Origin: Spirochaetota bacterium
GTDB taxonomy: Bacteria; Spirochaetota; Spirochaetia; DTKZ01
Direction of reading: 5' to 3'
Length of the DNA stretch: 42,809 bases
NCBI GenBank assembly: GCA_026418195.1
Contig: JAOABU010000152.1
Span: 1 to 42,809, forward strand
Shown here: piece after piece, positions 1-7,722 of the stretch
Layout: the number at the start of each line of letters is the position of its first letter
Numbering within the stretch: position 1 is the stretch's first letter
Made by a program: the position numbers and the translations under genes
The notes under the pieces: generated by a model
Database searches by the model: none
What the model was told of the DNA's origin: nothing
Seen by the model: the letters and a program-made list of their open reading frames with translations, nothing else

Positions 1-268
1 CTGCCGAAGCCTCTAAATGACGAAGGTACACTTCCCGAGGGGTAAGATAGATCACCAAAGCAATTCCAATGGGAAGGATCAAAAGATCATCCAAATACCC
101 AAGGATTGGGATCCAATCGGGGATTAGATCAAGGGGGGAAACGGCGTATGCAACCGTAAGAAGAGCGATACCCTTGGCGAACCAAGGCATCTCCGGGTCC
201 TGGATACAGAAGTACAAGGCTCTTATTTTTCTAGCTAGGATATTCAATCGTTTTTCGAAACACCCCAT
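1..268 (-). CDS. DUF1232 (YkvA-like) small membrane protein, partial at left edge
   Basis: The minus-strand frame from ATG at 268 stays open to the left edge (89 codons visible). A hydrophobic hairpin around residues 35-75 contains the sequence SPLDLIPDWIPILGYLDD, the hallmark of the DUF1232/YkvA family: small membrane proteins of unknown biochemical role. The N-terminus is short, basic and soluble. The C-terminus lies outside the window. It diverges from the peptidase gene at 345. A promoter-like TTGATA-17-TACAGT ends seven bases before the ATG and there is no Shine-Dalgarno sequence. Family call is fairly sure; function is not known. Confidence 0.75.
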   Translation of the reverse strand, partial: MGCFEKRLNILARKIRALYFCIQDPEMPWFAKGIALLTVAYAVSPLDLIPDWIPILGYLDDLLILPIGIALVIYLTPREVYLRHLEASA

Positions 269-275
269 GGCTGAA

Positions 276-304
276 ACTGTATAGAGAGAAGAGGAAAATA
301 TCAA
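276..304 (-). promoter_or_regulatory. Putative sigma70 promoter for the DUF1232 gene
   Basis: Reading the minus strand, TTGATA (299-304) and TACAGT (276-281) are 17 bases apart. The -10 box ends seven bases before the ATG at 268, so the predicted transcript would be leaderless or nearly so. Prediction from motif matching only. Confidence 0.4.
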
Positions 305-344
305 CCAGTAGATTCTAGGGTTTAATTGCGATACTGTTAAACAC

Positions 345-1907
345 ATGAGACTACGACTCACCTTCTGGCTCCTTCTAGTATTGGTTCCTCTTTCTTGTTC
401 GTTGAGCGGAGGGTCTTCGGACTCAACAATAAGATTTCCAGAAACTCGAACCTTCAATGCACAGACCCTATCGGGCACATGGCAGGAACTAACAGCGGAT
501 CTTCGGTATGTGGGTACCCGCTGTTTAGTGTATGTAGAGGAAACGGAATCGGTCCGAATCCCTGATTCGGTAATCACCGAGATCGGAGAAACCTTTGATA
601 CCAAAGCCTACCCTATCGTGACCCAGTACTTCGGAGAACCGTACGATGTGGACGGAAACGAAAAGGTGATTCTCCTTCTTTTGGACATACAGGATGGGTA
701 CACGGAAGGAAGCAGCGGGTACGTGGCAGGGTACTTTGATTATAGCCATATGTATTCTGTAAATACGTTTAGCCGTTCCAACCAAGCGGATATGATTTTT
801 TTAGATACCTATCCGGGGCTACGAACCGTTACAGGGGCAATCGACCCCGAGGCTAAGGAGGACTTGAAGCTCACCCTCGCTCACGAGTTCCAGCACCTGG
901 TAAACTATAGTGAGAAGGTGATCAGGCAAAGATCTTCACCGATGGATACTTGGATTAACGAGGGACTTTCCTCCGCAGCGGAGTACCTGTACCTAGGTAA
1001 GCATGTTCAATGGAAGATCGACTATTTCAACCAGGTTCAGTACCAGGGACAATCTTATACTCCTTTGAACGACGCCAATCTCTGGGGGCAGTACTTCGTC
1101 TCCTGGGGGAAGTGGGGCGATCCCCTGGTGAACTATTCTACCGTGTACCTTTTCTTCCAGTGGCTTCGGATTCAAGCTACGAACTCGGAATCTGCTCCCG
1201 GTACTGCAGAGATCTACCGAAGCATCCTGCAGGATCCTTCAACAGATTATCGAGCAGTGGAAACAGCCTTTAGCAGGTATACGGGAACTACTTGGACTTG
1301 GAAGGAGATCTTTCGAACCTGGCTGTTCGCTAATCTTCTGAATCAGCCAACTGGAAGGTATGGATACATGCATCAACTGACTGACACAGCGGGAAAAGTG
1401 CGTTACCTGTACCCTCGATTTTTCGTAAGCCTCTCCTCTTCCACCAATGGAGTGTATGCAAGGAAGTCTTATCCACCCTTTCCTGTAACGGGTGATACAG
1501 CCGGAAAAGCGTACCTACTACCCGGGGATGCGGTGTATGTGAAACTCTCACAGGATAAGGCCTTATCAGAATCCGAAGCGATAGCGTACGGGGCTATTGA
1601 CCTGAACAGTTTTGTACCGAAGGTAGGAAGCGGGTCTTATAAGACTGGGGAGATCCTGCTAGCTGGGAACGTAAAGGGAGTCTACGATATGTACGTGTAT
1701 AGCACAGATACTCTCTTGAATCCTGTGGGATCCAGTACCATCGTGGGTATCAGTTCCTTTGAACCGCCTGGTGCAAGCGTAATCCCAAAGCAGGTCCCGG
1801 ACGGAGCATGGGGAGTCAAAAGAAAGAGCTCCCGAGGACGTCCTCATCCCATGGATGCCCTCTTAGGAACTCAAGAACAGGAAATAAACGAACTCTTGTT
1901 AAGGTGA
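345..1907 (+). CDS. Secreted M30-like zinc metallopeptidase, probable lipoprotein
   Basis: 520 aa. The N-terminus has a basic start, a hydrophobic stretch and a Cys at 18 (VPLSC), which fits a relaxed spirochaetal lipobox, so the mature protein is probably lipid-anchored. HEFQH at 180-184 followed by WINEGLS with Glu206 gives an HExxH...E zinc site like the M30/hyicolysin-type gluzincins. The rest is a long non-transmembrane domain rich in Tyr, Trp and Ser, with a beta-rich C-terminal part. It probably cleaves extracellular or periplasmic protein; the substrate cannot be told. Its 3' end overlaps the convergent metallophosphoesterase gene by nine bases. No Shine-Dalgarno site precedes the ATG; a weak -10-like element (GATACT/TACTGT) lies about eight bases upstream. 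Confidence 0.75.
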   Translation: MRLRLTFWLLLVLVPLSCSLSGGSSDSTIRFPETRTFNAQTLSGTWQELTADLRYVGTRCLVYVEETESVRIPDSVITEIGETFDTKAYPIVTQYFGEPYDVDGNEKVILLLLDIQDGYTEGSSGYVAGYFDYSHMYSVNTFSRSNQADMIFLDTYPGLRTVTGAIDPEAKEDLKLTLAHEFQHLVNYSEKVIRQRSSPMDTWINEGLSSAAEYLYLGKHVQWKIDYFNQVQYQGQSYTPLNDANLWGQYFVSWGKWGDPLVNYSTVYLFFQWLRIQATNSESAPGTAEIYRSILQDPSTDYRAVETAFSRYTGTTWTWKEIFRTWLFANLLNQPTGRYGYMHQLTDTAGKVRYLYPRFFVSLSSSTNGVYARKSYPPFPVTGDTAGKAYLLPGDAVYVKLSQDKALSESEAIAYGAIDLNSFVPKVGSGSYKTGEILLAGNVKGVYDMYVYSTDTLLNPVGSSTIVGISSFEPPGASVIPKQVPDGAWGVKRKSSRGRPHPMDALLGTQEQEINELLLR

Positions 1908-3089
1908 ACTCTTTGTATTTGTAAAGGAAATGTCTACCACCACAATTTCAGGAGGACTTCCGATCCGTAAGGGTGGACCCCAGGTGCCATATCCCGAGGA
2001 AACGATCACATGGGTGTTCCCCTTCCTCTTGTATCCATAATCTAATTCGTACACCTTCCTCGTGATCAGTTGGTTAGGCCAAAGCTGGCCCCGATGGGTA
2101 TGTCCGGAGAGTTGAAGGTCGATCCCCTCTTGCTCTGCCTCCTCCAACCCAAACGGTTGGTGATCCATCAATAGAATAGGGTGGTTTCGATCTACTCCTT
2201 CCATCAATTGAGACAGAGGTTTACGTTTGTGTCCATCGAACCGTTCACTAGCTCGATCGTCCCTTCCTATGAGGGTAATGGAGTTATGGATCTGAACTTT
2301 TTCGTCAATGAGTATCTTTACCCCGGCAGTTTGCAGGTACTGGGAAAATTCCTTTAAATGCCTTCCAATGTACTCATGGTTTCCTGGAATTGCATACACT
2401 CCGAGGGGAGGCCTGAGTTTCGCTAAGGTTTCTGTCATGTTCTGTTGCACGAAAGGTCCAAGATCCTCATCAAGAACGTCTCCCCCCAGTAACACGACGT
2501 CAGCCTGAAACGATTCGATCTGCTGTACCAGTTGTTCCAATCGAGGTTTCCCAATCAATGTTCCTAAATGGAGATCAGAAACGAATACGACTCGTAGTGA
2601 GTTTCGCGAGCTTTGCTTCGGAATCGTCAGGGTGTAATGTGTGATTCGTGGAGAGCGGGCTACCAACGCTCCCCACACCAGTAAGGAGCCAACGGAGAGG
2701 ATTGCCATACCCCCTAGGATTCGTCGTACTGAGGAGGATCGTAAAAATTCGAAGAGACTTTGGGATGGATATACTCGCGAAAGTAGGTAAAAAATCAGGT
2801 ATATTCCATCCCATATTAGAAAGAAGAGAAAAAAGTAGAGCATGGCTCCTAACCAGTACGCTCCCAAAGAATGAAGGCCTCTATAGAGGGGTTCAGGAAG
2901 GGTGTGGTTTCCTACTCTTGAAAGGATGTAGGAGTAAGCTACTAGTCCGAAAGTAACCCAATAGACCACGGGAGAAAGGGGGACCTGGAAGACTTTCAGG
3001 ATCTTCCAGCCATGAATCCCTATGAATACCTGTATAAGGGTATATATGGTGAAAACCACCGAAAAGAAAAGTGCGAAGGAAGATCTCAT
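1899..3089 (-). CDS. Membrane-anchored metallophosphoesterase (YkuE-like)
   Basis: 396 aa from the ATG at 3089, which overlaps the stop of the upstream transporter gene as ATGA; the open frame extends further upstream but that part is antisense-like and reads inside the transporter. The N-terminal 160 residues contain about four to five membrane helices. The C-terminal half has the calcineurin-like metallophosphoesterase motifs in order: SDLHLG, GGDVLDED, GNHEY, MDHQP and SGHTHRGQ, giving a complete two-metal centre. YkuE-type enzymes act on phosphoesters at the membrane, with proposed UDP-diacylglucosamine or lipid substrates in relatives; the substrate here is unknown. Translationally coupled to the EamA transporter. 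Confidence 0.85.
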   Translation of the reverse strand: MRSSFALFFSVVFTIYTLIQVFIGIHGWKILKVFQVPLSPVVYWVTFGLVAYSYILSRVGNHTLPEPLYRGLHSLGAYWLGAMLYFFLFFLIWDGIYLIFYLLSRVYPSQSLFEFLRSSSVRRILGGMAILSVGSLLVWGALVARSPRITHYTLTIPKQSSRNSLRVVFVSDLHLGTLIGKPRLEQLVQQIESFQADVVLLGGDVLDEDLGPFVQQNMTETLAKLRPPLGVYAIPGNHEYIGRHLKEFSQYLQTAGVKILIDEKVQIHNSITLIGRDDRASERFDGHKRKPLSQLMEGVDRNHPILLMDHQPFGLEEAEQEGIDLQLSGHTHRGQLWPNQLITRKVYELDYGYKRKGNTHVIVSSGYGTWGPPLRIGSPPEIVVVDISFTNTKSSP

Positions 3090-3952
3090 GCGTTTCCTCT
3101 TCTTTTTTCCGTTGGATTCCATTGACTGATTAGCATACCACTCAACATGAGGAAAGCCCCCAGAGTTTCTCGGAAAGTAAAGCGTTCTCCCAGTAAAAGG
3201 GCACCTCCCACTGCTGCAAAGAATCCCTCCATGCTGAGGAGGATGGCAGCATGGGTTGGATGAGCCTTCTTCTGGGCGATCACTTGAAGGGAATACGCAA
3301 TTCCCACAGAAAAGATACCACCGTACAGGATGGGGAGCCAAGCGGAAAGAAGGACTTTGATTTGGATTTTTTCGGAAAGGAGGGCAAGAACGATACTGCA
3401 GATGGAAACCACCATATACTGGAGGATGGAAAGGAGGATCGGGTTCATCTGTGGAGACACCTTCGCTAGGTAAAGGACATGGCAGGCAAAGAAAAAGGCA
3501 CTGATAAACACAAGAAAATCGCCTTTGTTGACGGTGAACTCCGTGTTCACACTGAGAAAGTAAAGCCCTAGGGTGGTGCTAATGGCTCCGATCCAACGGT
3601 ACTTACCGGACTGAGTTCCTAGAAAGGACCCGAGGATCGGAACCAGCACTACATAGAGACCTGTGATGAATCCTGCTTTCCCCGCAGTCGTGTACTGTAT
3701 ACCGATTTGTTGCAGACTCGCTCCGCCAAATAGGAGAAAGCCTGCAAACATTCCAGTTTTGAGGGATGGCGAGGTAAGAGCTAATCCCTTGTAATTAGTG
3801 GTAAACAGAATAGGTAGAAGAGACAATCCCCCTAAGGCGAACCGTACCCCGTTAAATAGAAAAGGTCCTAGGTATTCCATTCCTACCCGCTGTGCCACGA
3901 ACGCAAATCCCCAAATCGCTGCGGTAAGGAGGAGTAAAAAATTGTTAAACAT
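3086..3952 (-). CDS. EamA/DMT-family transporter
   Basis: 288 aa, ten hydrophobic helices arranged as two EamA repeats. The N-terminus (AAIWGFAFVAQRVG) and the GERFTFRETLGAFLMLSGM segment near the C-terminus are typical of drug/metabolite transporters. ATG at 3952 is chosen over an in-frame TTG at 3988 because TTGACC-17-TATAAA lies between 3960 and 3988; the TTG would fall inside the promoter. The ATG is seven bases after the -10 box, with no Shine-Dalgarno site. The gene ends overlapping the metallophosphoesterase start (ATGA), so the two form a pair. Substrate unknown. Confidence 0.85.
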   Translation of the reverse strand: MFNNFLLLLTAAIWGFAFVAQRVGMEYLGPFLFNGVRFALGGLSLLPILFTTNYKGLALTSPSLKTGMFAGFLLFGGASLQQIGIQYTTAGKAGFITGLYVVLVPILGSFLGTQSGKYRWIGAISTTLGLYFLSVNTEFTVNKGDFLVFISAFFFACHVLYLAKVSPQMNPILLSILQYMVVSICSIVLALLSEKIQIKVLLSAWLPILYGGIFSVGIAYSLQVIAQKKAHPTHAAILLSMEGFFAAVGGALLLGERFTFRETLGAFLMLSGMLISQWNPTEKRRGNA

Positions 3953-3959
3953 AGGGGCC

Positions 3960-3988
3960 TTTATAGGGAAATCGAGCGATTTGGTCAA
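3960..3988 (-). promoter_or_regulatory. Strong sigma70-like promoter for the EamA transporter
   Basis: TTGACC (3983-3988) and TATAAA (3960-3965) on the minus strand have the ideal 17-base spacer. The ATG at 3952 is only seven bases after the -10 box, so the start point should be at or within a base or two of the ATG. Best single example in the window of a leaderless arrangement. Confidence 0.55.
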
Positions 3989-4036
3989 CGGAACCCATGT
4001 TTAAGCCTTCATGGAATGATAGTTGGGATTTGAAGC

Positions 4037-6142
4037 ATGGAGGTGCAAAGTTCCCAGTTTCCTCCCTTTGTGTTTTTTTCCCGATTCTGTTACAGTAAAA
4101 TTGTGCTGGATGTTACGCACCTCCAAGAGATACTGGAAACCGTTTGGAACTGGCAATTCGTCTCATTTCGAAACACCCTTGTCCAGGCTTTATTGAAACA
4201 GATAGAAGAAGGAGAACAAATCCTAGATCTTCTGGAAGGCTTCTATAAAGGAGATAGTATACGGGGAGTCGGATCCGGCTCGGCAGGTGTTCTTTGCCTA
4301 ACGAATTGCCGGTTACTTTTCTTCCTATCGGGAGATACCTCCTCGGCTCCAGAGGTAATCCCTTTGGCCAGCCTTACTGCAGTTCGGCAGAAACGTACCA
4401 ATGCGTTTACCCAGCTCGTATTCCAAAAAAGAGAAGGGGAAGCGGTTTTTACCGTAGGGGGTAGGAATTTCAATGTGTCCAGTTTTATCGAGCATCTTCG
4501 AAGGCTTTCAGATTTTTTCGATACCCCCTCCACGTTTTCCGAAGCAGCTAAAGCAACTTCTGATAAATTGGAACCTGAGTTGGTAGAATCCCAAAAGGTG
4601 CGAAGCAAAGAAGGAGGGGATGTAACAAATCCCAGTGGGCAAGCAACAGATGCTCAAGTAATTTCAGTAAGAACGGTTGAGGAGAGAAGAAAGAATGTTT
4701 CTTTTCTCCTACAGGAAGCGAGAAACTTGAATCGGCTCCTGTTGGAGTATGAGCGTTTCAACAACGAACCTACGTTTCTTTTACGGTTGATCGATGATCT
4801 TCTTTACGTTGCCTATGCCTGTTTGGGATACGATTATCAAGTTTCAGAAGAAACGAAACTGTTTCTTCTCATGTGTTTCCTACCGTTGAAGCAGCAATTA
4901 GCGAAGGATCGAACCCTTATTGTAAATCTGTTCAAGTACGATTCCCTATCAGACTACCGTAAACAAGAGCTTTTAGAACATTGGAAAGTACTCAGTAACG
5001 AGATCTATAAGAAAGGAGGAAGTAAGCCCCGAACACACCTAAAGTCTCTACAGTATGTGGTGGCTTACGATGAGAAGAACGGCACGAACCATTTTGATCG
5101 ATTAGCTGCTGCATTTTTTACCTTTGCCCAGTTGGTCGTGAAGGCGGATGGAACGGTTACCAAAGCGCAGGCCCGTCGCTTGTTAAAGGTTAGAACCCTT
5201 ATCTATGGGGAACAGCGAGCTCGAGAAGATCAACAAGCCGAAGATTCCGAGAGGGCGACTTTAGTGGTTACGAAGGAGGAGGATGAGGAGGAGACCCTCG
5301 ATGAGGTAATGGAAAAGATTAACCGCCTTATCGGGATGGAGAAAGTGAAGGAACAGATCGCAACTTTTATCAATGTGATCAAAGTCCATAAGGAGCGAGA
5401 ACGAAGAGGACTCCCTGTCACTCCCCTAACCCTCCATGCGGTATTCTATGGCCCTCCGGGCACTGGGAAAACTACCATTGCTCGATACTTGGGGAAGGTG
5501 TACCGGTGCTTGGGATTGTTGAAGAAGGGACATCTCGTAGAAACGGATAGGGCAGGTCTAGTAGCGGGATACGTTGGGCAAACCGCCATCCGTACCGATG
5601 AAGTATTCCGAAAAGCCTTAGATGGAGTGTTATTCATAGATGAAGCGTATGCCTTGAGCAGCAAAGACTCTGGTAAAGATTTTGGTCAAGAAGCTATCGA
5701 AACTCTATTAAAACGGATGGAAGATCATCGGGACCGAATTGCGGTGATCGTAGCAGGATATCCAGAAGAGATGCGGGAGTTCATAGAATCCAATCCGGGC
5801 CTTCGAACTCGGTTCAATCGATTCTTTTATTTTGACCATTACACTCCCGCTGAGTTGGTGAAAATTTTCGAAGTATTCATGGAGAATGCCCGTTTCACCC
5901 TGACTCCGGGGGCAAGAAAGGCCTTGTTCGCGTATATTACTCGTAAATGTGAACAGAGGGATCGAACCTTTGGAAATGGAAGATTCGTTCGGAATTTATT
6001 TGAGCGAGTCGTAGAGAAACAGGCTAACCGCATTGCGGAAACCTCTCCTTTGACAGACGAAATCCTTTGTACCATCACTGCATGGGATATCCCCGAAATT
6101 GGGGAAGTAGATGAGATGGGACCCGAAAGGTTTGTGGAATAG
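4037..6142 (+). CDS. CbbX/SpoVK-like AAA+ ATPase with PH-like and TerB-like regions
   Basis: Up to 701 aa. The C-terminal AAA+ domain is of the CbbX/CfxQ/SpoVK type: Walker A GPPGTGKT at 472-479, the ETDRAGLVAGYVGQTA pore segment, Walker B LFIDEA around 531-537, and an NPGLRTRFNR arginine-finger region. Residues about 75-170 look like a bacterial PH-like fold (GVLCLTNCRLLFF, as in YokE/bPH proteins). Residues about 220-400 are helical and end in a TerB-like FAQLVVKADGTVTKAQ motif. Family members remodel protein complexes. The exact target is unknown. The start is uncertain: residues 1-22 look non-coding, and GTG at 4103 sits six bases after a possible TTGTGT-17-TACAGT promoter, so the protein may be 679 aa. 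Confidence 0.8.
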   Translation: MEVQSSQFPPFVFFSRFCYSKIVLDVTHLQEILETVWNWQFVSFRNTLVQALLKQIEEGEQILDLLEGFYKGDSIRGVGSGSAGVLCLTNCRLLFFLSGDTSSAPEVIPLASLTAVRQKRTNAFTQLVFQKREGEAVFTVGGRNFNVSSFIEHLRRLSDFFDTPSTFSEAAKATSDKLEPELVESQKVRSKEGGDVTNPSGQATDAQVISVRTVEERRKNVSFLLQEARNLNRLLLEYERFNNEPTFLLRLIDDLLYVAYACLGYDYQVSEETKLFLLMCFLPLKQQLAKDRTLIVNLFKYDSLSDYRKQELLEHWKVLSNEIYKKGGSKPRTHLKSLQYVVAYDEKNGTNHFDRLAAAFFTFAQLVVKADGTVTKAQARRLLKVRTLIYGEQRAREDQQAEDSERATLVVTKEEDEEETLDEVMEKINRLIGMEKVKEQIATFINVIKVHKERERRGLPVTPLTLHAVFYGPPGTGKTTIARYLGKVYRCLGLLKKGHLVETDRAGLVAGYVGQTAIRTDEVFRKALDGVLFIDEAYALSSKDSGKDFGQEAIETLLKRMEDHRDRIAVIVAGYPEEMREFIESNPGLRTRFNRFFYFDHYTPAELVKIFEVFMENARFTLTPGARKALFAYITRKCEQRDRTFGNGRFVRNLFERVVEKQANRIAETSPLTDEILCTITAWDIPEIGEVDEMGPERFVE

Positions 6143-6188
6143 GGAAGGGGACCGAACCTTGGAGTCCAATCGAGGGTCGATGAGTTCC

Positions 6189-7130
6189 TTATAGGGGAAT
6201 GCCCTCAAAAGAAATAGGCTCAACTCCGAACAAAGTTTTAAGAGCGGCAGAAAATCTCTTTGGAAGAGGTGCTCGTATATCTAACCGACCAGGCAGAACT
6301 AACCGATACGCATGAAGGAGGTATTCTCCGCGAAACCGTTGACCCCCATACTTCGTATCCCCAAGAAGAGGGTGGTGTTCGAAGGAAGCTTGGGCACGGA
6401 TCTGATGTGTTTTTCCGGTTACGATCCGTAGGATCGCTAGGGTAAGCCCTGAAGGGAAACGGGTGCTCTGAGCAAGGGGAAATACTTCGGTAATCCCGCG
6501 CTTATATTCCCCTGTAGATTCAGTGCCTAAGAGTGTTTTTCGATGCCGGGTATCCCTTATCAACGAGTGTTCCCAACGGACTGGCTCCCTAAGGATTCCC
6601 GTTAGGATACTCACATAGTATTTTTGAACAAGACCGGTTTGCAGAGCGGAAGAGAATACCCTTGCCCCTTCCAGACTCTTTCCGAAGACCAGTATTCCAG
6701 TAGTGTTGCGGTCCAACCGATGGAGGGGCCCTGGAGAGTAGGTCAAGGAGGCTGGGATTTTCCCATGAAGGTACTGAAGGACTGGTTTCAAAAGAGAGTG
6801 TTCCCCATGAACCGTCATTCCCTTAGGCTTGTTCAGAACGAGAAAATCCTCGTCCTCATAAAGGATTGGCAAGGGGAAAATGGATATAGGTTCGCTTAGC
6901 GTAAGGGCTTTCGGCCATACACTGGAAGGAATGGATAGAACATCCCCCTGACTTACTCGTTGAGCTGGGGAAACTTCCCTTTGATTGAGGGTAATCAATC
7001 CTTTTCGAATCATCCGATAGATGGAACCCAGCGAATACTGCGGAAGCAGGTTCCGAAGGATACGATCGATTCGTTTCCCTTGGTCATTTTTTCCTACGGT
7101 AAAAAAACGAATCTCAGGATCTTGCCCCAT
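6189..7130 (-). CDS. RluA-family rRNA pseudouridine synthase (RluC/D-like)
   Basis: 313 aa. An N-terminal S4 RNA-binding region (about 18-75: RIDRILRNLLP...GLITLNQ) is followed by the pseudouridine synthase domain. The catalytic motif LHRLDRNTTGIL has Asp140 as the nucleophile, and KTHQIRAQ is the conserved later motif. Length and order match RluA-type enzymes that modify 23S rRNA in the cytoplasm. The specific uridine cannot be assigned. It is a single gene, convergent with the AAA+ gene and divergent from the DUF212 gene. TTGACA-17-TACCTT ends nine bases before the ATG and no Shine-Dalgarno site is present. Confidence 0.88.
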   Translation of the reverse strand: MGQDPEIRFFTVGKNDQGKRIDRILRNLLPQYSLGSIYRMIRKGLITLNQREVSPAQRVSQGDVLSIPSSVWPKALTLSEPISIFPLPILYEDEDFLVLNKPKGMTVHGEHSLLKPVLQYLHGKIPASLTYSPGPLHRLDRNTTGILVFGKSLEGARVFSSALQTGLVQKYYVSILTGILREPVRWEHSLIRDTRHRKTLLGTESTGEYKRGITEVFPLAQSTRFPSGLTLAILRIVTGKTHQIRAQASFEHHPLLGDTKYGGQRFRGEYLLHAYRLVLPGRLDIRAPLPKRFSAALKTLFGVEPISFEGIPL

Positions 7131-7139
7131 AATCTTGAA

Positions 7140-7168
7140 AAGGTAGGGAGTAGGCTTGTCGATGTCAA
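7140..7168 (-). promoter_or_regulatory. Putative sigma70 promoter for the rluA-type gene
   Basis: Minus strand: a perfect TTGACA (7163-7168), 17 bases, then TACCTT (7140-7145). The ATG first base is 7130, so the 5' untranslated region would be at most a few bases. Confidence 0.45.
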
Positions 7169-7194
7169 GGTGTGAAAGAATCTCTGTTCCTGGC

Positions 7195-7223
7195 TTGACA
7201 AAGGATTGCCCACCGGTGAAACT
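7195..7223 (+). promoter_or_regulatory. Putative promoter for the DUF212-Rnf operon
   Basis: A perfect TTGACA (7195-7200), 17 bases, then a weak GAAACT (7218-7223). The ATG at 7233 follows nine bases after. This is the only promoter-like site I see before the rnf genes, so it may drive the whole 7233-16076 unit. Confidence 0.35.
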
Positions 7224-7232
7224 AACCCCGCC

Positions 7233-7712
7233 ATGCCTGGGAAACTCCTGTATGCTCTTTCCCGTTTGATAGAGAATCCTGTATTCCTCTCTACATTTTC
7301 CGCATGGTTTTCAGCCCAATTTATTAAGACCGTAGTTGAACTCTTTAGAACCAGAGGTCTGTCGGGACGAGAGATCCTGGCAAACCTATTCTGGAAGACG
7401 GGCGGTATGCCTTCTAGCCATTCTTCCTTAGTAACCGCTTTGACCACATCCGTAGGAATCATGGAAGGGCTCGATTCAGTTCTCTTTGTCGTGGTATTAT
7501 TCTATGGGATTCTCACCATTCGCGATGCCCTTGGAGTGAGACGATCGGCTGGGGTGCAAGCTCAATGGTTGAATCAATTGAGGGTCGAATTGTTTCAACG
7601 ATATGGGATTACCCTCAAACCGGTAAAAGAAGTGCATGGACATACTCCAGCGGAAGTGTTTGTGGGGGTTATGCTTGGTTTTTTCATTGCGTTGGGAATT
7701 TGCAGCTTATAG
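7233..7712 (+). CDS. DUF212 divergent PAP2-family membrane protein
   Basis: 159 aa. Membrane helices surround the motifs GGMPSSHSSLVTAL (phosphatase-like SH motif) and HGHTPAEVFVG, with RDALGVRRSAGVQA between them: the signature set of DUF212, a divergent acid phosphatase/vanadium peroxidase-related family of unknown substrate, possibly lipid or polyprenyl phosphates. ATG at 7233 is chosen over an in-frame TTG at 7206, because the TTG lies between the -35 and -10 boxes of the likely promoter. It is followed after ten bases by the 510-aa membrane protein that precedes rnfC, so it appears to be the first gene of the Rnf operon. Confidence 0.8.
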   Translation: MPGKLLYALSRLIENPVFLSTFSAWFSAQFIKTVVELFRTRGLSGREILANLFWKTGGMPSSHSSLVTALTTSVGIMEGLDSVLFVVVLFYGILTIRDALGVRRSAGVQAQWLNQLRVELFQRYGITLKPVKEVHGHTPAEVFVGVMLGFFIALGICSL

Positions 7713-7722
7713 GACCTTTTAG

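Noticed and set aside
3090-3341. N-terminal extension of the metallophosphoesterase frame upstream of 3089
   Set aside because: It reads antisense-quality sequence inside the same-strand transporter gene. The ATG at 3089 makes a standard ATGA junction and starts at the first membrane helix.
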